This document shows positions 1-11,797 of a stretch of DNA of 64,000 nucleotides, in pieces; within the stretch, counting starts at the first letter, position 1; every line of letters begins with the position of its first letter. The position numbers were made by a program, and so were the translations under genes. The notes below the pieces were generated by a model that saw nothing but the letters and a program-made list of their open reading frames with translations, was not told the DNA's origin and did not search any database. Source of the stretch: Saksenaea vasiformis B4078 (lineage: Eukaryota > Mucoromycota > Mucoromycetes > Mucorales > Saksenaeaceae); NCBI GenBank assembly GCA_000697055.1, contig JNDT01001619.1:1-64000 (forward strand), written 5' to 3'.

Positions 1-503
1 CCTTCAGCAAGGTATGGCCAGTGCAAACAGGCAGTTAACTTTGTAAATGATGACGTACTGACAGACAGCTACATTCAAATATACATACAAGTAACTATTA
101 TGATAAGCACAAGGGCAATCTGTCCAGAATTCTGCGATGGTGACCGAGAAATATTTTTCTACAACTTTCATATTGGTATCAATGGAAAATGATAAGTGTC
201 ATTCTCTTTGTCATTGGGCCCTCTGGCCAGGGACCCGTCATCCAGGCCATAAGGCCTTTTGTCGTTTTGAATATTTCGAATAGATAGGCTCAGCATCCAG
301 AAGGCAGATTAGGCATGGGCAATACAACAACGTTAGATCAAGAGAATACTGATTATGCGTTTTTAAAAAACGCAATTGGCTTGTGCAACTCATATGTCAG
401 CCTACCATCCATTTTACTGTCTCTAAAAATATTTAACAGTAAAGAAACAAAGATTAGGAACCTCTATGCCTGTTAGATTCTTGTATACCATTAACGGTTG
501 TCG
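1..503. other. Non-coding stretch, nothing recognised
   Basis: No open frame with family resemblance, tRNA or repeat was seen. It probably holds the 3' flank of the small minus-strand ORF at 504-740. Confidence 0.4.
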
Positions 504-740
504 TTACGCCACTGGTGTGGTAGATTTCCTCATTTCGCCACCCATTTTTTGCTGCAATTGCTGAAAATTGGCCTCAAAAAGATTTGCTACTACCTCGTCT
601 TCTTCGAAAACCTCCTCTGAAACGTTGGTATCAACGGAAGCGAATACTTCTTCATGATGCATGTGGTCGTTGTGTTGCTGTTGCGGAGTGTTCATAGCTG
701 ACAGCAAGAAGCAAGCTTCCTTTTGGAGCTCCGTCGCCAT
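504..740 (-). CDS. Hypothetical small acidic protein, 78 aa
   Basis: A single-exon frame starting at the ATG at 740-738. The protein is unrecognised. It is acidic and Gln/His-rich: a QQQHNDHMHH segment is followed by a Glu/Val-rich run and a predicted helical LFEANFQQLQQKM stretch. No signal peptide or membrane segment is visible. Its leader on the minus strand contains three 41-bp tandem repeat units. It could be a real small regulatory protein, the last exon of a longer gene, or chance, since 78 codons is not long enough to exclude chance. No function is proposed. Confidence 0.3.
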   Translation of the reverse strand: MATELQKEACFLLSAMNTPQQQHNDHMHHEEVFASVDTNVSEEVFEEDEVVANLFEANFQQLQQKMGGEMRKSTTPVA

Positions 741-745
741 AGAAG

Positions 746-868
746 TCCGAAGATTAACTGAGCGATTTTATTTGCTGTCTTTAACATCCGAAGATTAACT
801 TGAGATATTCATTCGCTGATTTTTGATTCCGAAGATTAACTCGTCATTTTTATTGGCGCAGAATACCA
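746..868. repeat. 41-bp tandem repeat, three degenerate units
   Basis: The 14-mer TCCGAAGATTAACT occurs at 746-759, 787-800 and 828-841, spaced exactly 41 bp. The rest of each unit is degenerate but similar (T-rich with a GCTG/GCGC core). The array begins 6 bp upstream of the ATG of the minus-strand 78-aa ORF, so it lies in its leader or promoter. The period is not a multiple of three, so it is not a protein repeat. Confidence 0.75.
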
Positions 869-1116
869 CAGACACCGCAGGCGAGCCTGAGATGGGAAGA
901 GAAGCGGAGTATTACTTCGCAAAAGCGCTTGGCTAGTACAGAAAGAGAGCTGCACAACTGCTTATTGAAGACAATAGAATCTTGAATAATGTCATGAAGT
1001 GGAAGATTATAGATAAAGACGATTCTGAAAGAGAAGACAAGAATGTATTTGGATGGCTACCAATTTCGAGATGTAGGCAGCCACAGTCCGTTCTGCGAAT
1101 AAAGTCATATATGTAG
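829..1116 (+). pseudogene. Possible broken reading frame, one internal TAG
   Basis: One plus-strand frame stays open from the third 41-bp repeat unit to the TAG at 1114-1116, except for one in-frame TAG at 934-936. It gives about 35 residues before the stop and 59 after it, the latter polar and helical in character (for example AQLLIEDNRILNNVMKWK). No family was recognised. It may be a decayed gene, an exon starting after the AG of that TAG, or chance. Confidence 0.2.
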
Positions 1117-1337
1117 CATCGACGAAAACGCCCATGCACATCTATATTATATCACTGTTCTGGTGTAATGATTTCAAGTGATAGAATTCATGTAGGCGCA
1201 GGAAGTTGTACATTGCAAAAAAAAAAGTAAGAGAATCAGACAAATTCATGGAGTGACGTTGAGATATGTTATGCATACTGAATAAAAAAGAGGATCTGCC
1301 ATCCTTTTTTTTTGTCTTTTGTTTTATTCACATGTTG

Positions 1338-4260
1338 TCACTCAGGTACGCAATACACAATTTCATCTATTCCCAAGCTACGTCGCATTTGCATGATAGC
1401 TACCAATTCTTTGATAGCTTCTTCGAGTATGACAACGTTATTGAGAAGCATCGACAGAGTAATCTCTGTACTCTTATCCTTTCGGCGAGCTTGGGACGGG
1501 TTGGTTTGCGGTGCAAATGTTGCTTCGTCGTCTTCGTCTAGGTCCAAGATTGGTTGCTCTTGTTCGATGAACATCGATGGGAATAGAGGCTGGATGCGTG
1601 TGTTTTTCGTCTTACGAGCGTGTACAGCTATCGGTGAGAGAGGGTTGGCCATGATAATGTTGCTATTAACGGAATTAGAAGTAATGGATGAAGCATTGAG
1701 TGAGACAAGTGATCCTGCAGCTGCCATGGCTGCTGCTGTCGTTGACGATGAAAGAGACTTGGATGGATTTGGTGGTATATTGATGGATGGCGGTTTCAAT
1801 TGTCCGTTTTGGGTTGAAGCGGATGTGGATGGACGCAGAGACGATCGTCTATGGCTGGAAGTAGAAGGCATTGGCGACAGGAAACGACTGGAAGTTGATG
1901 TGGAAGGCGCCATGTTTACATCACTTTCGCCAAACAGAAGACCCTTCCAACGCTCTTCCAGCACCTTGTCAAACCCTTCCACTTCTGAACGGTAGTAATC
2001 GATTTGTTTCGTGAGTGTACGGAACATTGTGAAAAATGGAGGGAAAGACTTAAATTGCGTAGGAGCCATAGTCCGCGCTGCGTTCCGTTCTGTACCAAAA
2101 TCGATAGAGCGGTCATCATCCTCGTCATCTTCATCAATAGCGCTGTGAACAAAGCGTGCATAGATATCAGTGCTGTGAATCTTGTCGGTATCGTCCTCTA
2201 TACGCATTGCTGGCATCTTGCCGTTAAGTACCAGGATGTCATCTGCCGTTGTCCTGTCACTCTCTGAGAAAGTAATCCAACCCTCCAGACTCCGATAAGG
2301 ACATACTGCCAAGGCAGATATGACACCTGTTAGCGCCAAGTTCAGTTCTGGAGATTGGGCAAAGAAATGGCTAAGAAGATCCTGTAAGATCTGAAGTAAC
2401 ATATCAGAAGGCTTGATCCGATGCTTAAACATTTTTGCTTTGCACTGGTTATGAGTTGGCTGTTCTTCTCTGACAGTGGCGTCAAATCTCTGGGCGTATT
2501 TAAAGCTCCTCCGACGCTCGTTTTTGGTCGACCGGCTAATTTTGGTGCCAATGCGATTCATATTTTGGTAACACCAATCACCTTCAATAAACGCCTCCAT
2601 GTCTCGTAGGTATTCCTCATAGCCTATATTCAGAATATCTTCTGCGTGCACATCATCTATGGCCGACACTAAGCCAGAATAAAGTCCGACCTCGCGAATA
2701 TGGTGAGATACAGTTATCATAGATCGCCTGGAAGTACCGTCCTGTGGTTCACAGGGGTAAACGTCTAATAGCTTAAGGGCATAGCGACAGTGTTTTGTAA
2801 TCAGTGTCTTGAGTAGTTTCAGTGTTGCGATGACTGTGGGTTGCGAATTTGATTTCAATCGACTGAATATTAGGTCTTTAAGCGTGAATAGTTCGGCTGT
2901 ATAGTACGAGTTCTTGATTTGGCTAATACCAATCTCTTCTAACATTTTTGACGAATCATCTCCCATTGATATATCGTCCGCCGCTGTCCCTTCGTTATCT
3001 TCATGCATTAAATAACCCACGATTACATCTGCTAGTTGATCTTGCTGCAGTGTTTGCAAGATTAAATCGATATAACTGATCACAGCTACAGATGATCCAT
3101 CCACGTCAGAGCATTCCAAAATGGTAGGATACAATATATTCTCCAGAAAGATTGACTGGATACTGCGCAAGAGTGCCGCAGAAATCTTGGGATTAGGGCA
3201 CCGTATGAGTACATCTTGACTGAATTCCAGTAGCTTGAGGAAGGTATCAAGAACCGATTTGAACTCTTCAGAGGTTGAAACCACTACGCCTATTCCCGAT
3301 GGGTCCGCACGTGAATCAAAATCTTGCCTAAGCAAATAGGAAGCTAAACTTGAATTCAGTTCACTTTCGTCCTTGATCACTAGCTTCCGCGGAAGCTGAG
3401 AATAAAGCGCCGTAAGACCCGCAGCCATGATCGTTGCAAAGTCTGATCCCAAGATAAAATCGCCCAATTGACCTGTAGCCATCTCCATCAAAAACAACAG
3501 CCCTGTTCGTGCAAAATCACCAGATCGGCCTTCCCAATGGACAAACCGCAAAAGGTATGTAAACAGCAGAAACTCGTACTCTGGTTTTTTATGACCCGCT
3601 TCAGGTTGTGTCCTCTGTGGTGTTGTCAACCATTGCTTGTCGTGGAAAAAGATATTGAGAAGCTCCCGGAATCCATAGATTTTTGAACAAATGATATACA
3701 TCAAATCCACAAGATCTTCGTGGAAGTCACTCGGAGATTTCTCCAACACACAAAATCGTAGTAGCTTGACCGTAGGTTTGTGAATAGCATTGTGCACCAA
3801 AAAACAGTCGTTTAACAAGTCTATCATACTAGCTATCATTCGAACCGTCTCGCCCCGAATGCCCATAGGATAATCCGCCTTCTCCGATGCATTTACAAGA
3901 TACTGTAATATGAGGTTTTTCAAGAAATACTCCATACAGACTCCAGTTGTATTGTCCTCCTGTCGCGCTTCCTCATCTACAAGCATGTCAACCATTTGCC
4001 GGAGTTTGCTGGGGATCTCTGTCTGGTCTACGTGTAAATTGGGTTTGGGATCTTCCATAGCAAGTATATTCTATGCAGAAGAGGCATTAACAGATGCTGA
4101 ATACGTGTTTACTTGTGCGGCCCTGAAAGAGGAATGGTAACCAAAAAAACCTTACATGCACATAATCCCAGCACTTGTGAAATCGAGTGAGCTGCATGGC
4201 GCTCGTAGGCTGCACCTTTGCAGGCACGATTCTCTTCTTGAACTTGGCAAAGTAATCCAT
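1338..4260 (-). CDS. FHIP/RAI16-family protein of the FTS-Hook-FHIP dynein adaptor complex
   Basis: Two exons, 4260-4156 and 4070-1338, give 945 aa. The 85-nt intron (4155-4071) uses GTAAGG and CATAG in phase 0. The first exon supplies the conserved N-terminal block ending FHKCWDYVH. Family blocks follow: the segment before residue 150 around KLLRFCVLEK and ELLNIFF, then YLLRFVHWEGRSGDFARTGL with SDFATIMAAGLTALYSQLPR, and the late DLLSHFFAQSPELNLALTGV block. A long Ser/Thr-rich linker precedes a C-terminal helix (EEAIKELVAIMQM). In animals and Aspergillus, FHIP links Hook proteins and dynein to early endosomes, so the inferred role is endosome transport along microtubules. Single-exon prediction would start at an internal Met and lose the first 39 residues. 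Confidence 0.9.
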
Positions 4261-4510
4261 GGTATTAACGCATGAACAAGAAAGCAACTCAGTTCCTAGT
4301 TAGTGGCATCGACTGGAATAAAGGAAGAAAAATGAAAGGAAGGAGTGGAGTTCAACAGAGAAGGCAAGATGCACGTTCTGTGATTGTCAATGATTGGCTG
4401 CTTGAATGCCACCCCGCTCCGAAAATCAAGGGGTTCACTCACGTTGAACACAAAGGTTGTCATCCAAAAATTTCCATGCAAAAGAAAACAAGCTTTGTTT
4501 GTGTTTGTGT

Positions 4511-7500
4511 CTATGATGTTTCAATGCTTTCTACAAGACCTTTGCCTAATCTCTCAATTTCAGAAAGAATAGCTGCGAAATTGGGTTGTGCCAACTTGAG
4601 TACTTCTTTGCTGCCCTCAGCAGGTTTCTAGCAAGACATGTGAGTAACCAAACCAGGACAATAAATCTGTAGTACTTACCAAGACTCCTTTTTTACCCAT
4701 GTCAACAGGAACACTGTTATATCCTAACCTTAATTTCCATTGCTGTGGTGTAATGATTGCAGGATTCCAGACCAATGCAATCTTGTCACCACCATATTTG
4801 TTATGGAACACCATTAACAGATCACCATATGTCAGCTATTTTAGAAATGAGTTCAACCGTCTTTCACATTGGCATGCTTGCTTACTTCAATTTCCTTGAT
4901 AAATTCCGCCACTGGATCAAACTGCACGTAGACTTTGTCTCCTAGCTCAGAGACGAAGTCTTGTGTAGTGGAAAGGTATTTGTGTTGCGGATGCGAATTT
5001 TGATAGTATCGCGTACATCGCTCTGTTCTCAATTGAATGACTGCGTTGTAATCTTGCATAGGCGTAACAAATAATCGCTGTTTTATCCAGATGTAAGACA
5101 CTAGGTGCGAAACGGCTGATATTTACCTTAATGCACTTTTCGTCATCCGATTTAATGGCATCATCAAAAACGCCACGGCATGCTTTTGCCAACGCCTGGA
5201 TACGAGCAGCGATAACCTTGCATGGCTTTGTATAGGTCCATCGCATACCATCCAAATCCTTAGCAGTGGCTACGACGAAGGCACTATGCGTGATCTTTGG
5301 ATTTTGGCCGCGGTACTGAGTGAAGCGCTCCATAATAGTATCACGGTTAGCGGATGTCATCTCGCCTTCGAGATCCAAGATGAGCGGCAAATTCTGCCAA
5401 TCCCAGGAAGCCAGCAACTCCATTACGCGTGCAAATCCAGCTAACGCATTGACAGCTGGTTTCCATGGATGTGACTCCACAAAGACGTACGCACACAGTA
5501 GTTCGATAAGTTCCTCTGGCACGTGGGATGTCAAAAGATGAGCACCGAACCATCGCTTCACCAGGCGTACAGTTGGTGAAAATGCAGTGAATCGTGCACA
5601 AAGTGCTTGAATATAGAATGTATGTCGCTGTCGATGATAGAAAATACGTTCGTACTTATCTAATGCTTGCTTAGCCATTTCTTTTCGTGCTTTCGCTTCT
5701 GTCTTGCTGTTGATAATATTTTGTAATAGCTCTTTCTCTTGCTCCAAATGAAGGTGGCATCGGAACACGAAACCATGGTAAAATACATCGAGATATCCGC
5801 GAATGGCCAGCTCATTCTTTTCCATAAAGTCGTCCACAACAACTGAAGAGTGACCATATTGCGTCTTCAGCTGTTCGGCAATCTTCAGATAGAATGCATG
5901 CTTCACCTTTTGAACCGCTGAGAGATCGTCAGGCCACTTGCTTGACCTTTCGAGCTGCACGATAACATCGATTGCTTCAACATAGCGTGCTGTGGTCGGA
6001 TAAAAGGTGATATTTCCAAAATCGGTTGGGTGAGGCAGGAAAACAGATGACTGGCGCAAAGCTGCAGAGGCAGGAGAGATATTTCCGATCAGAATTGGCA
6101 GAGCGTCGTCAACAGAGCGTAAAATCTTTGCAAATTCTCCATAGGCTGACATGACAGGCTGAAAACCAGCGACTGAAAGTTCAGGGCTAAAGAGACTACC
6201 TGGCACAGCCTTGGCATAATTGATGTAAGGGTACAATTGACCAGCCCAGTAGTGGATATCCTCCGCCTCCATTCCCAAGTGCAACTTGAGAAGATAAGAT
6301 ACAATTTTCTGAACAATCAGGGTTCGATTTTCATATCCTTTGGTTTCCCACACGACACTCTCCAAAATGCTACCGTCTTTAAATCGTCGAAGTTCGGCTT
6401 TCTTTCCCCAGAACTCTCTGAACTCTTTAGCCGCTTCAGTTTGCTGCGCATCTGGCCCTTGGTCCACGAGTCTTGGGGAGTTGTCAGAATTCAGAATGAG
6501 TCCGATGGTAATCGTTGTATTTTCCTCAAGACTGGGAAATGCGTCGCTGACAGGCCAACTGTTTTCTGAATTATACTGTATGGAGATGAGATCCGCTCTG
6601 TTGCTAAGACCCTTGCTCAAAACTTTGCCAAGATTAGCGACAAAGAACTCGAGATGACAGGGATAGTCAGCTTCTGCAGCAGTGTCATACTGCTTGATGG
6701 GCGATGCGGGGTAAGCCAGTCTGGAAATAGGATTTAGAGAATAATTGCAAAAATAGGGTTGTATACCTGATCACATTGTCAAATCTGCATTTAATATCGT
6801 TCGCATTTTTCAAGAACAAAGGTTCAAATCTGTCACTAGATTCATTGAAATAATCCATTGCCAGCTTGGCCTCAAACTGAACTTGGCGCATCGTGGAGAT
6901 AGTTACTCTGGCAGCGAGGTTAAGCGTACCGGAAGGATCCACAATAGAGATGTCATAATTTGCCAAGAAGGACTCGGCCGAAAACTAGAAATGCGTAAGG
7001 GCTTTTGCATCCAGTATCCTTTTAACAATTACCTCTTCGTGATCAGAGTGACCAATAAAGACTGGATTCTTTTCGAAATCATGATTAGCTATAGAGAAGA
7101 AGAGATGAGTACCGCCCTATAATAAATATCGATATGTTTACCAATGAAATCGATTGTTCCTCTCAGCAATTGGTAAGAACTATGGCTAGACGATAGTTTC
7201 TTTCCTCCGCCAGAGCTGCCGCCTTGTAACAAATAGCCCATCAGCATAGCGAAAAGAAAAGCGCTGAATCCAGATCCTGTTTGTTCTGCTGTTGCCAAAC
7301 CACGTTGGTGCAACCATGCCTTTGCGAGAAGGATTGCATCGTTAAATGCCGGCGTGTTTTTGCTATGCTGATACAAAAATGCAAGATTGGTGGTAAAAGT
7401 AGAGTCCATCAGCACAGACGCGTTGTACTGAGGGGTAGGATGCAACGTCTGCGCATCCGAGTCATCTTTAGGACGCACGTTGTTGCGACCAGGAGCAAGG

Positions 7501-8726
7501 CGCTGCACTCGGAAAAGACTGCTGGAAATACTTGGGAAAATGCGAATAACACATCGCGTCTTGGTGAAATCGACATCGGATTTATCTGTTACACCAGAAT
7601 CAGATAAGAAAATGCAAACTTCACTTAATCATACCTCCAGAAGGCTTCACGAGAAGGACGGATTTACGGCTATCACCATTGAATGAAGAGAATTCCAGGT
7701 GAAAGTTTTTCTTCGAATCTTTGATAGCCTTTGCAAGCGTAGCCAAATAACATGCTCGCTTATGGAAGTAACGATTGTTCATGTGATCCTTCTCTTGAAA
7801 TATAGCCTGTAAAAGGAAAAGAGTGTTAATGCTATTATCCAGCTCAATGCTAGCTATCCATACCGAAGGCATTTCCACCGCGACATCAACGGTAAACGGT
7901 TTCTTAGTCTTGGCAACAGATTTCAAAGCATATCCACCAACAAGATGAATAGCAGATGGTTTCTGGAACTTGAATTTGTACTGCGCATCCGCAGATGGGT
8001 GCGGCTTCGAGAAGGGAACTGTGATATTGTCTTTCTTCTGCATCTTCTGCTTGAATTTATCCAACTTATGATGCATTTGCATGAGCAATCCACTTTGCAT
8101 CACGTGTGTACACTTACTAGGATCTCTTCGCCATTTGGAATTCCATCAAAAACCGCCTTTAGATGATGAAGTGCTTTCTCCAATGCTTTATGCTTTTCAT
8201 AGTTAGGACGGACCTCAGCTAGTAGCTCATCGATCTGTGATAATAAATTCAGTCAAAATTGTTACTTTTAACACGAGCCACTTACTTCAAGCTTGAACAT
8301 GTTTGACTTGTACATCTCGGCTGTTTCCTTGAGACCTTCAAGCTCACCACCCATGAGTCCATGTTCGTTCTTTTCGTGCTTAGGTTTTCGGGCTTTCTTG
8401 TCCGTGCCGTTCTCATTGTCACTGTCGTCCTCCTCCTCGCCGTTCCCGTCTTCGTCTGTTTGTTCTTCCCAGTCATCGTCTTCCCCCTCGTCACTATCAT
8501 ATTTTCCGGTTCTAGCAGCTTCCATGAGATCCTCTCCGTCGTCCTCAATAAAATCAGAATCGCTTTCCTCGGCCGATCGTTGCTTCGGTTGATCAGAGTC
8601 TATCTTCGCGATCTAAAAGGCAATTGAACCTGTCAATGTTCGAACAGAAAAGCATTTATAACGCACCTTATTATGAGAGATCGACTTCCCGGTTTTCTTC
8701 AGCTTTCTTTTCACTGCTGGTGCCAT
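4511..8726 (-). CDS. UTP22: U3 snoRNP protein Utp22 / nucleolar protein 6 (NOL6, Nrap family)
   Basis: Twelve exons: 8726-8667, 8612-8286, 8234-8118, 8064-7864, 7806-7635, 7585-7142, 7088-7033, 6984-6767, 6720-5127, 5077-4886, 4835-4680, 4627-4511, giving 1217 aa, close to the roughly 1240 of yeast Utp22. Introns are 46-57 nt. Nrap landmarks occur in order: an acidic N-terminus, the HLVGGYALKSVAK block, GSGFSAFLFAMLMGYLLQGG, the VDPSGTLNL block, LAYPASPIKQYDTAAEADYP, FREFWGKKAELRRFKDGSI, and near the C-terminus KYGGDKIALVWNP. The fold is a tandem of nucleotidyltransferase-like and OAS1-like domains. Utp22 joins Rrp7 in the UTP-C module of the nucleolar SSU processome for 18S rRNA maturation. 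The acceptor at 8065 is the least certain junction; the others are fixed by frame and homology. Confidence 0.93.
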
Positions 8727-9929
8727 GGCGGTTATTATGAAAGATAAAGCAACTTTCGCACAACTCGATCGCACACTGCTGGAAACGGTCAGTTTAGTGA
8801 CGGCTTTTCTTTTGCAGGACCAATGGCTTAGAGCTTCCTCAGAGTCCCGGATTTGGGTGTGTTGGACGAAACGGGTTGAGTTTCCACTGACTGGGAATGA
8901 ACCTTGCTTCCATTGTTCTTTCCAGAGAGTCTACTTCTCTTTGTGTACAGAGATTGTTAAAAAATCAAACTATTGTACAGAATAAAATCTGGTTCCGTGT
9001 AAGCCCTTCAGCTATCTCTTAGCCTGGCATATTTTCAGTACCAATAATAAGTGACATAGGTTCACTTTGTGCAGCTAGTAGATATTGAGGCAGCAACTAC
9101 TAGATCGACTCACAAGCGTCTACTCTGTTTTGCATTTCCATAATGATAAAGTCTAAGGAATTCAGAGAACCTCAAGAGACAGATAACTCTCTGGATAGAT
9201 CCCCAAGTTGACTGTAACGATAAGCACAGACACTTAGAGCCCCTGATTTCGACCGCATCAAGTATTTGGACGGCGTTGAACGTTGTCTTGAGATTCTTTC
9301 TCCAGAGTAGAGCATTTAATCACCTATGCTTCTGGAATTAAAGTTAGTGCCGACTACTAGTTCACATCATTTGCATAGCACACTTTTTCCAAAAAGGAGT
9401 ACCTGTTCTATGGAAATTTAACAATGCATTTTCTGGGGAAAAAGCGCCGAAAATGGCGACGTTCCTAATGGAGGAGCGGTGCGCGAAACTGGCAAATAAA
9501 AATGCAAAGCCACTTCGGCACTTCATTGTCGCTCGTCCTCAAAACCGTTTCTGTCGTACTTGTGCCCATGTCCGGATTGAGCAACGTTAGCCCGCTAGTT
9601 GCCCGCTACGTTACTTCAAAGCACGATGTTGAACGGAGAGATACGAAGGACGCTATGAATGCTTCAGCAGGTACTATGGATTAGCCGATTATACAAAGGC
9701 ATGCCGGACGAGGACGCACTATTCACGCGTTTGTACGCTTAGAAAATCGTGGTTCATTCTCTCCCCAGGAACATTTAGCAGTAAGGATTCCATAATGGGA
9801 ATCAGTCAACTGTTTAACACATGGGTCACCTAGGGATCAGGTGATTCGCAGAAAGGAGATAAAAAAGAACCGGCATGGCTATCAGCCTCTTCGCAATCGC
9901 AAACACGACTTGACCTTTGGTTTTCATCG
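8727..9929. other. Divergent promoter region between Utp22 and the TQPY protein
   Basis: No convincing coding sequence. E2F-like GCGCCGAAAA (9444-9453), a perfect E2F-type GCGCGAAA (9481-9488) and an MCB box ACGCGT (9725-9730) lie on the side of the plus-strand gene starting at 9930. A short frame at 9502-9684 is probably chance. Confidence 0.5.
9444..9730 (+). promoter_or_regulatory. Cluster of E2F/MBF-like sites (GCGCCGAAAA, GCGCGAAA, ACGCGT)
   Basis: Sites lie at 9444-9453, 9481-9488 and 9725-9730, 200-490 bp upstream of the ATG at 9930. ACGCGT is the MCB element bound by MBF in yeasts and TTTCGCGC is the E2F consensus. Three in under 300 bp suggests G1/S-regulated expression of the downstream gene. 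This is inference; single short motifs can arise by chance. Confidence 0.4.
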
Positions 9930-11797
9930 ATGGAGTACAGTTCAGTTGATGAGAAAAAAATGGAGCCGAAAAGCAGCGTTGGTTCTCCACGGAGAAATCT
10001 TGACATGTACTCATACAGAGTATCTACACCACGACGAAGACACGAAAGTACGGGGAAAAAGTTAGACTGGGATGCTATACATCGAGATCTTTTCAGTGAT
10101 TCTGCAGAAAAACGTGCAAGTCAGACGTCGCGCATCAGTACATTGGAGAGATCGACATCGTTAAACGCTAGTACCGCTAATCCGACAACTCAACTATCGT
10201 CAAGCAATGCGTATGATGATACCACACAGCCATACGATATCTACGAAGAAGTTAATACGCAGCGCAGTGGCGAGCTTGATATAAAGCGTACTTACCATTA
10301 TCAGACGTCTGGTAGCGATGCAGATGACGATGCGACCCAACCTTATGATATACACGGTGACCTGCAAACGACAGATACCAACGACCTTGGATCGCCTTAT
10401 CATACCCGCCCTCAGGTGCAAGACAACGATACGTTCTATCGGACGTTATCCCATATTAATGGTTATTCCTTTGATTCACCTGACAACCTATCACAACTTT
10501 TTAATGAACCTTCACCAAAAACCACGACGAATGCACATCGTCTCAATAACAAAAGTGGCTCAGATTTAACCACTCAATTTTCCTTCTTTGATTCCGAAGA
10601 TGATATCATGTCACCAGAATCCCATCAACCACTATTCTCGATATCTGATAGGAATGAACAAGTTCAACATCCCAATTCAATTTTACATAAAGACGGTGAT
10701 GAGGCCGATAACAATGCAAAAGAGAAAAGTCTTTGCGAAACCGATGGCGATACTCAGCCATACTCTGTTAACGATCCTATTGGATCATTTGCCACTCCCG
10801 AAAACAACACACCTAACAGCTCTCAAGCCTACTCACTTTGTAGCGTTCCTCAACCAAACGTCAAAAAACCCGGTCGTACAGCGTTTTATAATCATGTGGA
10901 TGAATTGAATGACGACGATGTATTCAGTAGCCAACGCGCACGCAAAAAATCGCCCGACCTATCGAGTTTTGAGTTATCAACACAACTTTCGATAGAGTTT
11001 GGAGCTCAAAACGATTGGGCCACGTATGATGATGATCAGCAACCCAACACACCTACCAAACGAACAGTTCCAAGAACATGTCTTTCGCCATCATCACATA
11101 GGGCTGCGCCTTGTAACCAATCGCCAGATACAGAATGTAAGAAGAAGGAATGCTTAATAGCTATTTATTAATGGTTGACTTTTTAGCGACAAGATATACA
11201 AGTGAGCGAAAGAACAGCATTCGTTATACACTCCAACAACGAAGCTATGACGGTTCTTTTGATGAGTCCACGTTTCATTCTTTCTGGAATCGCTCGCCTA
11301 CCAACACGTCAGTAATCCTTGGAAGTGAACACGACGAAAGTGTCTATAGTCCCGAGTATGTCGAGAACTACCGCAAAATATCATCACCAAGCGCTATGTT
11401 TAAGAGACATGCATCCGACCATTCCCTATTATCAATGACATCGTGGGCTAGCGTGACCACTTGGCCAGACAGCTGCGATACGGACAGCGAATCATATGAA
11501 GAACACCGACTACAGCAACTATCCTCACCAGCACACTCGTCAGTGCCTCCAGCGAAGCCTGCGTGCACAAAAACGTTTTCCATATGTAATAGTTCAGCGA
11601 ACGCATCATTACGGGAAGAATCATGTACAGAGGTGGAACTGTCAAATCCGAAACCAGTGTCCCAAAAATGCACTTCTCTTAAAGAAATATCATCAACCAC
11701 GCGCGAGACGAATCCTAAAAGACAAAATACTGACAGCCTGTCTGAACCTGTCAAACAACGCAAACGAAGATATGGCCTGGGAAAACCACGCCGGTGA
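9930..11797 (+). CDS. S/TQ-rich orphan protein with three TQPY motifs
   Basis: Exons 9930-11136 and 11187-11797 (50-nt intron, GTAAGA...TTTTTAG, phase 1) give 605 aa. The protein looks almost wholly disordered: polar, Ser/Thr/Asn/Asp-rich, with a basic tail (VKQRKRRYGLGKPRR). About ten SQ/TQ dipeptides lie in the first 355 residues, enough for an SQ/TQ cluster. Three sit in acidic repeats: DDTTQPYD (T99), DDATQPYD (T136) and GDTQPY (T275). T-Q-x-F/Y resembles the TQxF motifs of MDC1 that, once phosphorylated by ATM, are read by FHA domains. No FHA, BRCT or catalytic domain is present. The inferred role is a DNA-damage or replication scaffold phosphorylated by ATM/ATR-type kinases. The start is the first ATG of the frame; an upstream exon is possible. 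Confidence 0.7.

Noticed and set aside
8725..8985. Plus-strand 86-codon ORF over the Utp22 start
   Set aside because: It overlaps the start codon of a certain gene on the other strand and has no family resemblance.
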